From Ixodes scapularis (Eukaryota; Arthropoda; Arachnida; Ixodida; Ixodidae), in the NCBI RefSeq assembly GCF_016920785.2, contig NW_024609846.1, positions 75,153,816 through 75,217,815 of the forward strand: DNA of 64,000 nt, read 5' to 3'. Positions within the stretch are counted from its first letter, which is position 1, and every line of letters begins with the position of its first letter. Below the pieces are notes generated by a model, which was not told the DNA's origin, searched no databases, and saw only the letters and a program-made list of their open reading frames with translations. Made by a program: the position numbers and the translations under genes. Below, in pieces: positions 42,434 to 55,225 of the stretch.

Positions 42434-42643
42434 AGCCTGGTTCAGACAGTTGCGTTTGACTGCGTTTGACTGCGTTGCGGCTGCGAGAAACCAGGACATC
42501 CGTGCTGCTTATATCGCGTGCCAAGATTATTCCTCGAATCGAATTCCACGCTTCATACGAAGCACAGATGTGCCGGTGACTCGCTTTTGGTTCTCGACGC
42601 AACGCAGTCAAACGCACTCAAACGCAAGTGTCTGAACTGGCCT
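42434..42643. mobile_element. Harbinger-like MITE with TTTGACTGCG words
   Basis: Ends AGCCTGGTTCAGACAGTTGC and AGGCCAGTTCAGACACTTGC (minus) are inverted repeats that continue GTTTGA(C/G)TGCGTTTGACTGC on both sides. TAA flanks both ends (42431-42433, 42644-42646). It is 210 bp with no coding capacity. Confidence 0.8.
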
Positions 42644-42649
42644 TAAGGG

Positions 42650-44515
42650 CGAGGTGCACTCGCTTGTAGTGACACTAAACTAGCCCGTCTGACAGGGGCA
42701 TTATTATAATGTACGCTAGAGGTTCAACTGGCGCTAGTGTCCATGCGACCTCCGTAACGCAAATTGAAGCAGACAGCAACCAGTCTACTTTTGCGGTGCT
42801 CATGTGCATTCCTATGGGAAAACGCGCGTGCATTTTGTCTCTTCGCGGAATATATCATAGAGCACCTTAGTTATTTGGGTCGTAGCGAATGGTATGTACC
42901 TTGATTAACATTGTAAAATTGTATTTTCTTTATTTAGCGCATTTTTCTGCATCGGTGAACGATGTTAAACTTCGCTACATCTCAGTCCCAAACGTGTGTT
43001 CCGCAGCAGGTGTGTAAAAACAAGTGACGATTTAAAGCAAAATTACAGTCGAAAGGAATATAGAGTGTGTTCAACTCTCGCCAGCATTCCGGTGACACCT
43101 TTATATTGATAATATGCCAGTCTTGTCATTATATATGAAAATCACCCCGTCGTGCATGAGCGGATAAAAACATTCAAAACGTAGAGAATAAAGTACATAC
43201 ATGGGTTATGAAAAGTTTTTTTTTTGTATTGTTTTGCTTGCCGGGCAGCTTTTATCCGGCACTTGTTCTCAGAGATTTCGAGTGTGCGGGTGATATTTTG
43301 AAAGTAGACCGAACATCTACGCTCACAGCAGAAAGAATAAAGCGGTACTACTTATTTAAAATCTAATAAATTTTGTGACCTTCAATTTATTTTGATCGTA
43401 CATGCACGGGTAGTTACTGATCCAGCGTTAGAGCGTAGTTCTTGCTGTCTCCCTTTGTTTTCCAGATGTCCTTTGTTCGTCGTTTGGCACGTCCCTCATG
43501 CTGAAAAGCGCCGACGTCGTGCTCGCGCTGACAGTGTCCGACAGTGCACATAAATACACGTACGAAGCCGTTTCAGCGCCGTTTTTAATGCGATGAATTT
43601 GAAAGAAAAACGCCGTAACTAACCAATTATTTCGTCGGCCTGACTGAGAAATGTTCCAAGCTACCTAGTACGTACGAATTATTTTGGATATTTGCTCTTA
43701 TGATCGAGCGCAAGGAGAAAATGCACTCTCTTTTTTCCATAGAAATGCATTACCGGAAGTCAATTTTGGACTGGTTGCTGCCTGCTTCAATTTGCGTCAG
43801 CCCACTAGCGCCACTTGAACCTTTAGCGTATATTATAATAACTCTATGCTTGAAACCACAGCAACGGTCGCTCTGTCGGCTGCTCGATGGCTTGTCGAAC
43901 AGGATAAAAATTCGCGTACAAAGGGAGAAGGACGAAGGAGGAAGGAGCGCGGACCACTAACCGGCGCGTGGTCAACTGAAATATAAGAAGTGAAGAAAAG
44001 AAAGGTGAAGAAAGAAAGACTTATGACAGGAGACAGCGGCACCATGGGGAATGGAGGTAATAGAAACGCTGGAAAAAAAAAAAAAAGGTTAAAGGGGGTG
44101 AATAGACTAGGCGTATTGTTGACAAAATCGAGCGGTGGTTACGCCATGTCTAAACAAAATATCACATAATCTAAAACAGATCGCAAGCGGGTATGGTGTA
44201 CCCTTAGTTCTCTCAGCCTCTGAAAAATGCGACAAATTTGTTCTAAGCTATGCAAAACACCGGAGAGTTCATCGAAACGCACGTTCCACAAAAACATGTG
44301 CGTGCTTTTGTCCCCTCATTCATTTCATTTCAATTATTGCTACTGTCAGCCCATGCGCAGCGCTATTACAGGGGTGGAGAAAAACAAAAACGAAAAACAT
44401 GTACGCTTACCTGCAAGCATACACAAAGGTTACAAGTACATTGAGATGCTTCGTAATTTCGGCAGTTTACGAAAGGAATATCACTTCGTAGTTTTGAAAC
44501 ATTTCTTTACACAAG
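42650..44515. other. Stretch without recognised gene
   Basis: Mostly AT-rich. The open frames at 43700-43960 and 44135-44580 show no family motif. Confidence 0.35.
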
Positions 44516-44519
44516 CTCT

Positions 44520-45045
44520 GGGGGTTTTAATTTGTAGCACATACAACAATATCAGTGATACGCTCCAGAAATTCATTTAGCGACCTCGATGACATAGCGA
44601 AATCAGGTAACATATTCCAATCTTTAATAGCCCTCGGAAAAAAACTGTACCTAAAGCAATCGTATTTAACATATGGATTAGGAATGTACGTACATGCTAC
44701 GGCGATGTCTTGAGGATTCGGTGGAGCAAATTTCAAAGTACTCAGATTTCTTTAGCTTTACGTAATTATAAATAATATGAAAAAGAAACTTTAAACTTTA
44801 ATATTTCGTTCTTGATTCAAATGTAGGAAGATTCACAAGTTCACATAGTTTTGTGGGGGAATGAACGTGGCTGTATTTATTAAAAATAAACCTGGATGCG
44901 AGTCGCTGAACTTTCTCCAGCTTATTGCAATTTGTAACTGTATATGGGTCGCATACAATTTTGGAATACTCTATGACGGGTCTTACCAGTGTCATATAAG
45001 TCAGACGTTTTATTTCAGGAGTTGCAATAGCGAGGTTTCGTCGAA
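44520..45045 (-). pseudogene. Non-LTR retrotransposon (LINE) RT 3' fragment
   Basis: Minus-strand frames give LTYMTLVRPVIEYSKIVCDP, then NKLEKVQRLASRFIF, and further on YSFFPRAIKDWNMLPDF. This is the end of reverse-transcriptase ORFs in CR1/Jockey-like LINEs (thumb and C-terminal block). Frames change near 44780, and the fragment is 5'-truncated next to a MITE. Confidence 0.75.
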
Positions 45046-45067
45046 GGCACCACAGTGCTTTATTATA

Positions 45068-45236
45068 TTTCGTTTCACCTTATACTGTACCGCAGATAAG
45101 GCTCGAAGCGCGAGCTTATTGCGTTGGGAGCTGCTCTTAACGCACGAGAGCTTGTGCCATCGAGATGTGCCCTAGAGCAAGGAGCTCGCGCTTGTAGCCT
45201 TTCCTGCGGTACATCATAAGGTGAAACAGACCATAG
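45068..45236. mobile_element. TACCGCAG hairpin MITE
   Basis: The clearest member. Left TTTCGTTTCACCTTATACTG then TACCGCAG. The right end is the complement of TTTCACCTTATGATGTACCG then CAGGAAAGGCTACAAGC. It separates the LINE fragment from the Penelope fragment. Confidence 0.8.
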
Positions 45237-45277
45237 CTTTGATGCATACGTTATCAATATGAGTGTTCCATTTTAAT

Positions 45278-45392
45278 GTTCCCTGTTCGTCGAAAGATGC
45301 TATGTGGGACAAACTGGACGGTGTCTGAATGACCGACTGCGAGAGCATAATATTTCTTTAGCATCAACTGTTGGAGGTCACCTTTCGATACA
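45278..45392 (+). pseudogene. Penelope-like GIY-YIG endonuclease fragment
   Basis: Translation gives CSLFVERCYVGQTGRCLNDR, then LREHNISL and GGHLSIHL. YVGQTGR..N.RL.EH and the later GHL are the conserved middle of the GIY-YIG nuclease found at the C-terminus of Penelope-like retroelements. The upstream and downstream parts of the element are missing. Confidence 0.7.
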
Positions 45393-45582
45393 TTTAAAAA
45401 AATTGTGTGTGTGTATGTTTATACTGCTTAGAACTCATTCTGCCTCAACGTTCGACTTGTCTCCCACCTTTCGATGAGCTTTTTAGTCAGTGCAGTACAA
45501 TCGCTAGCCTGGGGCCTTTAGCGTGCATCACGCAGTATAGTAATACACGACCGCACGCTGGTGCGATGCTTATCCAGATTGA

Positions 45583-45695
45583 AACGTGCAGGGGTGGGGA
45601 GTGAACCCAGGATCCCTGGGTTCTGCAGCACGAGCTTTCGCCCCACGTGCTCCGAGCTGTTGTGCGCTAGCCCACTCAGCCACCGATCCTTTCGT
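45583..45695 (-). repeat. tRNA-Ser/Leu-like SINE
   Basis: The best of the three: minus strand GGTGGCTGAGTGGGCTAGCG has the box A consensus, and CCTGGGTTCACTCCCCACC has a box B. The centre resembles a long variable arm. Confidence 0.7.
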
Positions 45696-45746
45696 TTCAT
45701 CTTTTTATTGCATGGCTAAGACATTTCAGCACGGCCAGTGGTCATA

Positions 45747-46183
45747 CAGGGTGTCACAAAAGAAAATTTACAGGGTTTTTTTTACCGCAAAAATAAACTA
45801 GGCATTGCCGAACGCTCATTCTCCGCCCAAGGGTAGCGCTAGAGGTCACAACCAGATGCCCGATCCGATCCGATCACTTAATCAAAAGTTATAACTGATT
45901 TTCTGAAAATTTCAATGGGAAAATGGCGGCCGACGGAGCTTTCGAACAGATGGGGCTCTATAGCACCAGAAACCGAAAACGGGCAAAAATGGGCTCCATT
46001 TTCCCCATTGATATTTTCAAAAAATCACTTATAACTTTTGATTAAGTTATCGGATCGGGCTGAAACTTTGGCATCTGGTTGTGACCTCTAGCTCTACCTT
46101 TGGGTGGAGAATGAGCGTTCAGCGACGCCTAGTTTATTTTTGCGGTAAAAAAAAGCGTGTAAATTTTCTTTTGTGACACCCTG
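45747..46183. mobile_element. Hairpin MITE with CAGGGTGTC ends, TA flanks
   Basis: 437 bp. The ends CAGGGTGTCACAAAAGAAAA are inverted repeats that extend for about 185 bases per arm (TACCGCAAAAATAAACTAGG, GAACGCTCATTCTCC, GAGGTCACAACCAGATGCC). TA lies on each side (45745-45746, 46184-46185). This fits a mariner-superfamily MITE. The whole element can fold into one long hairpin. Confidence 0.85.
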
Positions 46184-46639
46184 TATTTACAATTTACTTT
46201 GCATATTAATCCTACTTACAGCTTTTCAATGTTGAGTCTAATTGGGAATTTTGAACACAGTCGCTATGTTAGAGTCAACGAGAAATTTTGCTGAGGGGGA
46301 TACCGGCGGTGGCATCGGGATCGCCTAACATGTGGTGGCCGACCACTGTGGCCGACGTTACGGTTATGGGTAGTTCCACGTGACGCCGCTTCATAACGAA
46401 AAAGTGGCGCTCAAGCCAGGATACCGGTGCATTTCTGCTGGAAGGGGCGTGGCATGAAGCGCCACGGGGCACGAGAGCGTCTCGTACTCCGCCGTGCTTA
46501 TGCAGGACACATTTCTACGCTTTGTGCCATTGTGCGCCACCCGATGGCATCAGGCGCAGAGTACCGGTGCCACCGGTGTCATGAACAAGTGGCATGCTAT
46601 CGATTTTCTGTTCGGCACACCTCCCCTTATAGCCACCAT

Positions 46640-47230
46640 ACCGACGTTACTGGAGCAAGCTTCCTCCAGTAACGTTGGTGGTGGCTTGCACTGTTGCGCA
46701 TGTCGTCCGAGGCAACGTCACTGGAGGAAGCTCAGTTTCACAGCTCCGCCTGCGACGTGGGCTCAGTGGCGCCGTGGCGGTCACGAGAGCTAACAGAGCT
46801 GCAGTCGAGTCTCACTTCCGAATTGTCCAGCCCGCCCAGTTTGAATAGCAATACTCGAGCTTGGGCGAGTTGGTGATTCATTCTTACACTCCACAGCGCA
46901 AGAAAACAGATGCAATCAAAAATAACTTTTCTAAGACTCAAAGAAAGAACTCTCACACAGCGCTGACTTTCAACTCTGTGGTGTATTACACTTCAGCTTC
47001 ATCATCTTTTTTTGCTAATATACACATGGAAGTGGAGAAAAAAAATGAAGAAAAGAAAAAGAAAAGGAAGCTCTCAACGCGGTGGTAGCAGACTACGCGC
47101 GAGTCAGGGAAGCAAGATCCCACTGCAGCGCTGGTAGTTCTCGTGACCGCCACCTGGGCCACTCGCCTCCGCTGGCGAGAATAGGGAGCTGCGAAACTGA
47201 GCTTGCTCCAGTAGCGTTGGTCAGAGGCAC
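46640..47230. repeat. Inverted repeat pair around AT-rich centre
   Basis: 46690-46835 is repeated in reverse at 47095-47225 (GGAGCAAGCTCAGTTTC, CGGTCACGAGAAC, CGCTGCAGT). The left side also carries a compact palindrome, ACGTTACTGGAGCAAGCTTC then CTCCAGTAACGTTGG, at about 46640-46680. Confidence 0.65.
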
Positions 47231-47429
47231 CCGAAGGTGTCTTCGATATTCATCAATACCGCCCTCAAGCCGCTCCTCACACAGCTTGTTTTGGATCACG
47301 TTGTTTGTGTTAGATTCATGCATTCAATGAGCATCTTTTTTTTTTTTTCAGCATGAAATGTTTTATAACGCTTCCCCCAACTCCAAACTTTTGGTCCGTC
47401 CGTCTATTTGCCGCCTATTTCAACGTGGA

Positions 47430-47690
47430 AAGTGGTGTCACGTAACGTCAATTGACGTCACGTGACCTCCATGCCTCAGTTTCCCCGCTTAATTAAATTT
47501 CGCATCTTGTGGAAAAACATTAACTCTGTTTTCCCGTGAACTATACGTCCCGTGAACTATACTCCAATTTCGTTACCCTCTAATTATAGCGCGAAAATGT
47601 ACGTCTTAAGACATAGACACCAATCCAGTTTTCCCGCTAAATTTAGCGAGACAAATTGACGTCACGTGACCTTACGTCACGTGATCTACA
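47430..47690. repeat. CACGTG / CCGCTAAATTTAGCG remnant
   Basis: Contains GTCACGTGACC, CCCGCTAAATTTAGCG and GACGTCACGTGACC in the mix seen in copies 2 and 3 of the CACGTG family, without recognisable ends. Confidence 0.5.
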
Positions 47691-50505
47691 GAACCATTCA
47701 AAATCAAAATCAAATGCTTCCTTTTACTACGATTTAAAGAGTTAAGGCAGAAAAAGAAAAAAAGCTAAGCTGGTGCTTGACAAGATCCGCCTCCCCACAG
47801 CAGCAACAAGAAAAAAAAAAAAAAAAAATAGAGTCCCCGGTAAATATTGTGCGAAAACATAATTCACGTGAGACACCAATTTCCTCGCTTATTTTCTCTA
47901 ATGCGTTTAATGCATTATAGTACTTAGAAAAACACGAACTTCTTTTTACGTAACATTGTTCCTGCCATAGCGCAAGAGCCCCGTTGTAAAGAGTGCGACC
48001 ACTAAATGCGTCTGATAATGCTGACACTGATCTCGGTTCCCCGCTGTCCGTTTGAATGCTGGATTCGGGGAGGGAGTTTAACTCATTCCGCCTATCACTG
48101 ACGTCACACACAGCCCTCCCCAAAAAGCATCCCCCTTGTTAATACCCGCTTAGGTGGCCAGAGAAAATATTTATATGTGCTGAATGTGGCGTTTTAATTT
48201 AAAATGAGCAATATTCAGTGTACCGACGGTACTGCGGCGTACGAAATCTAATTACTGATCCAAACGTGATAACTGAAAAATGCTTCACTCATATCAAACA
48301 ATCTCTAGAGTTTATTCATTTGATTTCAAGTAAGAAGACGCTAGAATGTAGGGTCTTTGTCAGTTGTTATATATATGATTCACAATAAAGGAAATTTCTT
48401 GTGGCAAAGAAAATCAGTCTTAGGGCGTTAGCACGAGGTTTATTTTGCGTTTAAATATGTTGTTGATACACATCTACAGCAACCGTACTTTCGACAATCA
48501 TAAGGTTTTATAAGCAGACTGCCGTTGTTTCGTTGTCTTTGAACCAAAAGTTTGTGATTAGAATTAAGTTGGTAGATAAAATTGATCTGGTGCGTCATGC
48601 ATTTCATCATAATTTTGTTTAGCACTTCCACAGACCTGTTACCGGTATTCCACTTTGATTTAGAGCACACTTTATTAATGCTTCAATCTGATATCATTTT
48701 GCGCCGCTAGGACTTTGTCGTAGGGTGTAAAATTTAGAGCAAGATATCTATGTTATATTTAAGTCATTCGGTTATTTATATTTTGAGAGCTCGAACTGAA
48801 AACTTTAAAGCAATATCATTTGATTTTTTATATTGACGACTGTGAAATGTAACAGATTGTAAATCGTTTAGGGGCCTTCTGATGAATCCATATCACTTTT
48901 CATTTTTGATATTTTTGCCTGCATCATGAAACAATCTATCGGTTGCCTTATATATACGATTAATGTGGCCTAATAAAATAAAAGGAGAAAATTTCTCCCA
49001 AATATTTTCTTTCGTGCATAACCGATATTCTTATTCCCTCGACTGATTAAAACAAGAGGAATATCACGTCCCATAACGAGGAGAAACTTGTGCAGAAAAA
49101 AATATATTTTATTGGACACCCTTTTACTCTCATCCCCAAACAAATCACACCAAATATTAAAGACGCACAATGATCTGTTTCAGCGTAAAAAGGCAAGGCT
49201 GATTCAACGAGGCGTTGATACATTTTTTGCTGTAGTGTTTATAGATGTAATTGTTTTATTATAGACGAACGTCTGTGATTTCCTAAAGCGACAAGTCACA
49301 AACCGTGAGGTTTGAAGGTTTTTTCTCCAGCTATTGTCCCAAATTAGCAGGAAGAGAAATAAGAAAGCCTATTTTATAAAATCCCAAAGTTTCTACGTCA
49401 GAAGACGCAATTCGCCGAAAAGAGGTCTTTGTGAAAATGCTGAACCGCTTACAAGAATAAAAAAAAGTAAAGCCTTTTGTGTGTAACATTTAGGAAGAGT
49501 AAAATGTCGTATGAATGTTTTGTTGTTGTTCTTTATTAAGAACAAAGGAAGGTTACAATGACATGTTCTCTTCCTAGTTTTCCATGACAGCTTACTCTTC
49601 TTAATGTTAAAGACAAAAGGTTGAGTTCTCTGCGTCGACAAAAAAGAAAATAGTTCATGCTTTTTGTGTTTTTACTATAGGATCTCTAAGGTAAATAACA
49701 TTAGGCTGAGTCTTCTATCAGGTCTTGCTGAACTTTTTTCCCGCATGTGTCCCCACAGAGTGGCGCACTATATTACATATCTTTATACGCTGCTCTTTAT
49801 TTTTTTCTCTCAAATTATAGTTTTTAAAATATCACAGTTTTAATAACAAAATACTAAAATGGGCGGAAATATAATGACTCTGGCCACATTGTGTTGCGCC
49901 GTGTACTTCCTGGGGAACCATTTCCTTATCTATAATAGGTCAATAATTCTATCTGAGTTTTCGTGCTTTCATAACTATGGGCTTGCTTCCAGGCGCTTCA
50001 CGCACTATCAATCATAATTAGGTAGTCTTGTCCGAATATGCGGTTGAGCGAAGGCATCACGGCCATAAAGACATGTACAGTATCTACACCAAAGCTTCGT
50101 TTCATTACACCATGATAGTTGTACGTGATGAAATATAAAAAAGAGATTGGTTATTGTGACCAATATTATAATTGTTCGCTAGATCTTTCTGAAAGATTTC
50201 ATTGAAGGTAAATATTCGCACTTCACCACAGTGGAGAAAATAAATGCGACGAAGTTGCCTAGCGCAAAGTATCGCAACACAAATTTGAAAATAAACACTA
50301 ACATCAATCGACGCAATATGACTCTCGGCGGGAGCGAAGTATTGAAAAACAAATACCTTATTCATTATTTTGTGCCAAATGTACAGTACAGTCGAAAAAG
50401 TTCAGGCGCTCGCGTGGCTCCGCAGACATCCAGTGCTATCTAACAAAAGAAAGTTGTTATTATCGAGGCTATTGTCTGAACGTAAGCCTAATTTGCTAAC
50501 TCTTT

Positions 50506-50558
50506 TCTCAAAAAATGTTCATTGCAATAGTGGCTATTGCAATGAACATTTTTCGAGA
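50506..50558. repeat. Near-perfect 25-bp hairpin with 3-base loop
   Basis: TCTCAAAAAATGTTCATTGC then AATAG, loop TGG, then the reverse complement with one mismatch in 25. Confidence 0.9.
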
Positions 50559-51477
50559 CAGGTTGCCAACAAGTCTCGGCAGATGAACGGTCGCGATCTG
50601 GCCCCAAAACATTTTGTTTTATATAATTTTTTCACATCGCCCGCCACATACATGTTTTTTTCTTCTGTCTCAGTCGTTCATCGGTCGTTGGAGAGAGATG
50701 TAGCGATTTTGTACCGGTCGCTGATAAACCGTTGAAAGCGACAAGAGAGCGCCTATTTCAGCGGCTGATTCAATCCAGTCAGCCGGCCGCAAAGTTAGGC
50801 AAGCCAATCCTCGAACAACATTCGGCTGTCAACTCGCGGTCTGATTGCCTGGCACCGCGGCGTACGCTTCCAGGTACGCCGCACCGAAATGCGCCGAAGC
50901 GCTGAGATCTGCCTCGGTCTGATCTCCGAATACGGGCGTGTTTACGCCAACCTTGAGACGTCGAGGAAGCGCTTGTCCTGACGCCGGCTATACGTCAGAA
51001 TTACGTCCTCCAAAACGCCCGTATATACGTCGAAAATACGCCCTATGAGGTTCGCCATCTAGGCTCGCCTGGCTGCACTGTTGCCCTGCATCGGCTCTCC
51101 CCTTCCCTTTGGGCACTCCAGATGGGAACGCGTCTGCCTTCGCTGGCTACAGACATAATCAACCATCACAACTGTTTGGCTACCTAAATTCCATAAACCC
51201 ACCTCCCCGGAAGTGCACGGGCCCTAGTTTACAGTGCACGTAATGTCAAGTTCCGGCCACGGGCACCCGCTTCATCTGGAACTACTCAAAATTCTTTATT
51301 GTTCGAAATCTCCACTTGGTGACGTGCCCCCGGAGTACCAACCTATAATTTACATCGAATGGGCAAGCACCCAATCCGCTAAGCCCCCCGACCAACGCAA
51401 GCAGATCCTGGACTTTGCTTTCTGACGTGCGAGAGGGCGATCTCACACAGTGCATCTTCAACCATCTTTTCACGTTG

Positions 51478-52150
51478 AGGCCCGTAGCCAGGAATACTTC
51501 TCAGGGGGGCATTTCTGAGGCCAGAACTTCCCAGTATTAGAATAAAGAGGGGGGAGGGGGGATTTAGGGATAAAATGCTATCAGTCGAGCCACCGGGGTC
51601 CCGAGGTCTTTCTGAGCATCGTCGTAAGTCGGGAGCGCAGCCCCAACATTGCCATCTTTGCGTGTCTATCATGTGCTGACTGTTGGGTGAGGCGTCTTCT
51701 ACTTCTTTCTGATGCTCCAGGAGCTGGTCGTTTGCGCAGCGACCCGTTTAGGCCGATGTGTTCAGCGCCGCAGTACACGGGCCTGAAACGTTCTGCTCCA
51801 TCTGCTGCGTGGTGAGCTATTTTTGCCTTTTCTTGGTGCAGCAGGGCGGCGGGATCGACTCCTTTTATGTTTATCGTCTTGCACAGTTCTCCCAGCCTAG
51901 ATTTGCATGTTAAATCTACGGCTTTGTCAATTCTCGAGGCTATGGACTTAGGCCATTGTGTGTATGTACCTAGCTCTAACCGACATTTTTGTAAAAAGCA
52001 AGAAAAAAAAAAAAGGAGAGCCTTTTCCTTTACATCCGCGAAGCCGTACTAGAGGTCTTCAACCCAGGATTCCGGGTAAGGGTGGAAGGAGGGCCCGGGC
52101 TCCATGGCCCACGCCTCCCCCCCCCCCCCCCCCCCCCTGGCTACGGGCCT
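51478..52150. mobile_element. Element with AGGCCCGTAGCCAGG ends
   Basis: The left AGGCCCGTAGCCAGGAATAC and right (minus) AGGCCCGTAGCCAGG followed by 21 G are inverted ends. About 0.67 kb. The target duplication is not evident. The interior carries a minus-strand open frame. Confidence 0.55.
51581..51980 (-). pseudogene. Unrecognised transposon ORF fragment
   Basis: About 130 open minus-strand codons, from KCRLELGTYTQWPKSIASRI near the right end through LHQEKAKIAHHAADGAERF to KTSGPRWLD and a stop. Composition is protein-like (not low-complexity). I do not recognise a family. No convincing start codon was found in the stretch examined, so it is probably an internal piece of a transposon protein. 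Confidence 0.3.
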
Positions 52151-54476
52151 GCTCTCAACTATTCCATTTCACTTTTCCCCCTTCCCCCCTACAAAATTAT
52201 TTATCTGTTTCAATCGAGCGTCTAATGTATTACTTTTATGGATACGTTAGCAACTCCATTGGAACTCATTGATAATTTTGGTAAGGGCTCAGCTGGCATG
52301 ACTTTATTCAAGAAACCGGGAGTGTATCCCTTTTCATGGAATTAAACACTGCTTCTATCATGAGCATCCTCATCACCCACAATGACAAATATTCCTGTAT
52401 ATTTTGTGTATTTCTTTTCTATTTTTTATATTCTCTAGAGTTTAAGTCGTTACCACTTTCCGCTGTTATTTCGTCCTCGACTGCGTAATAGTTCCTTCCT
52501 TCTAAACACTTTCAGCTTGATATTTCTACGTCATCAAGATGAAATGACATTTTCACGAGTGGCAGACGTAGACATTAAATCCACTAGCAGTGTGAGCGTC
52601 GCATTTTCCCGAGTAACGGTAAATGTAACTTTTAACTTTTCGGTTGTTTTCACCCCCCCCCTAGGCACTGAAGGTGAGCAGCCATCATATTACAGCTCAA
52701 GAAAAACGTCATCATTTGAAAAGGTTTCTTATTGTTCATCCTGAACAAAAGAAGGTCCTTCGTGTATGCCGTTAAAACATCTATATTCTGTGTTTGAAAG
52801 CTCTCTAGCCATGATAAAGGTGAATTACCATATTTTAGGTGTATTTTGTTCTATAGGCATATGTCATTTTGGTAAGGCAAAATCGATGGTTTTATTTTAT
52901 TTCATTAAAATTTTTTCACCCTTATCTTGTACACTTCTGGACTTTGAACAAGGGGAGAGGAAAAAAGAAAAATGAACACAAACCACGTTCCAGCATCTGG
53001 CCAGGTCATGTGTTTTAATCGCACCTCTGAAATTATCTGTGTTGGATCGAGCAACAATGATATTTGGCAGGTTGTTCTGCGTACAGTCGACAATACCAAC
53101 GGAGAATAAATATAAATGTTTTTCATGGAGTAGCTAGGGCAAGTCTACACCCCTTATTTGCTCGAAGAGATATGTGATGAGCCGGTTTATGATATTGTTT
53201 CGTCAATACTAGAATCAACAATACCCCTTGGTTGCTTCGGTTCTGCGAGAATGGAATTTCGGGTTTTATATTGATGAGTCGCGAAGTTGTTATGCACAAA
53301 CTCGAGTAAAGCAAGCAAGCACCTAGTCTTCAGATAAAGGGATACACAATATTAAGACGACTGGTGCACCGCAAAACAAACATGTGGTTGGCTACGAATA
53401 GAAACAAGCTAAACGAATGGCGATGCGAAATTTTAGTGTGTGTTACGCTACCATAAGAAATCAACAAATTACCGCAATTTTGTGAACAGAAATATACACC
53501 ATTCACTCCAGTATGAGCACAACCATTAATGACTTGGTCGAAAAAAAATGAATAAAAATGCTCAGTTGCATCATGTCTGAAAGAAAACCTCTATAATATA
53601 ACATGAAGCAAGCAATTCATTGACTCGGTATAATCAGTTAAAATTGTTTGTTACCGGAACTTAACACAAAGACATAGTATTTCAATTTCAATTCTATGGT
53701 TTTGTGAAAAATATGTTAAAAACGATTCATCTTACAGCCAAACAGTACTCACTAAGGACATAGCAATTTAGTTCATGAGCCTTTAAAAATCCCCTCTCTC
53801 CTCCCCCTCTTCCCTACCCCCTTTTGTAGCAATGAATTTGACCCAACTTATTGGTATTACAAAGTTATATATGCCTATCTTTATGTTTAGGTAAAGTAAT
53901 AAATAAATCCTGATCAACTACTTTTTCAGTTGTCAGACGTAATACTGCTGCACGTTGGTTGCAGCCTCTTAGGTGCAGTTTTCACTCTTAGCGTCGTTAC
54001 AAGCACCACAGTAACAGAAATTCTAGTTAGTATTTTATGTACTGATGTAAGTTAGAAAATCTAAATAATACAGTTGCTTCCACACTGAAAAGCCCGACAT
54101 GAAATTGTTTATTGTAGGAATTGTGTTTCAAAATCGGCTCTCATGAGTTATTATAATACAGAAAAGTTGATTGTCCTCCGATGAACCTGATAAAAGTTTT
54201 CATTGAAACACAGCCTCTCAAATCAATGAGTATAGTTATTGGTGTTGAGCGACAATATGAAATGCAATATGCATTATTATACTCTACTTATTGTATTGTT
54301 TGTATCGCACTGTGTGATATTATCGGCTCACATGACCTTAGGTCAGGTATTTTTATCTATCAATTCACTCTATACCAGAGAATAAATATATCGACCATAT
54401 TCTAGGAAACTATTTTGTACATGTTGACCCATTCCGCATGCCTTCGAGCTCTCATATTTCCTATCTTATAAAAACT

Positions 54477-55193
54477 GAAAGCCGTTTACAACTTCCTGTA
54501 ACGCCGAATTGGAGCGCAGCTCTTGAGGAGGAGGAGTGGAGGGTATATTCCTTCTCCTCCCTTGTGATCATGCCTGCTAGTCCTCCTCACCTCCTGCTCT
54601 CCCTCCCTCTCCTTTACCACCTCCTCGTCCTTCAAGCTCCTCCCCTCCCCTCGCCTCCGCCTCCTCGTCTCTCCTCTCCCCCCTCCTCCACCTTCGTACT
54701 GCTTTCCTCCTTGCCGCTCAAGCCGGAAAGGGTCGCGTAAGAGCTGTGCTCTTACGCGACCCTTTCCCCCCCCCCCGAACCATACTAGACAATGAGGGGA
54801 GGAGGAGGAGGGGGGAGGAGGAGGAGGGCAGAGGTCCGGGGGGTCACGTGACCTCGAGGGGACGGGATCACATGACCTTGGGCGGGCCGTCACGTGACTT
54901 CGGCGGGGGGAGGGGTCACCCCCCGGGGTCACGTGCCCTTGGCAGGGGAGGAGGGGGGAGGAGGAGGAGCGGAGGGGGAGGAGGAGGAGGGGGAGGGGCG
55001 ACGCCGACGCCGACGCCAACGCCGACGCCGCACAGGCTGGAAACGGGTCATGTGACCCCCTCCCCCCGAGGTCACGTAACCCGCCCGGACCATACTACAC
55101 AATGAGGGGAGGAGGAGAAGGAGGGGGAGGACGAGGAGGAGGAGGGGAGGAGGAGGAGGGGAGGGCGCGGTTACGCCGACGCCGACGCCGACG

Positions 55194-55225
<32 letters not shown>

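Larger units (their letters stand above)
47700..54470. other. AT-rich, mostly unrecognised DNA
   Basis: Apart from the palindrome at 50506, the element at 51478-52150 and a few homopolymers, no gene, SINE or TIR pair was recognised. The short open frames here have no motif or splice support. It may be ordinary intergenic DNA, or a distant intron of the SLC13-like gene. Confidence 0.4.

Noticed and set aside
48440..48670. 76-codon minus-strand ORF with CRKYGCCRC
   Set aside because: Length and composition are expected by chance in AT-rich DNA, and there is no splice or homology support.
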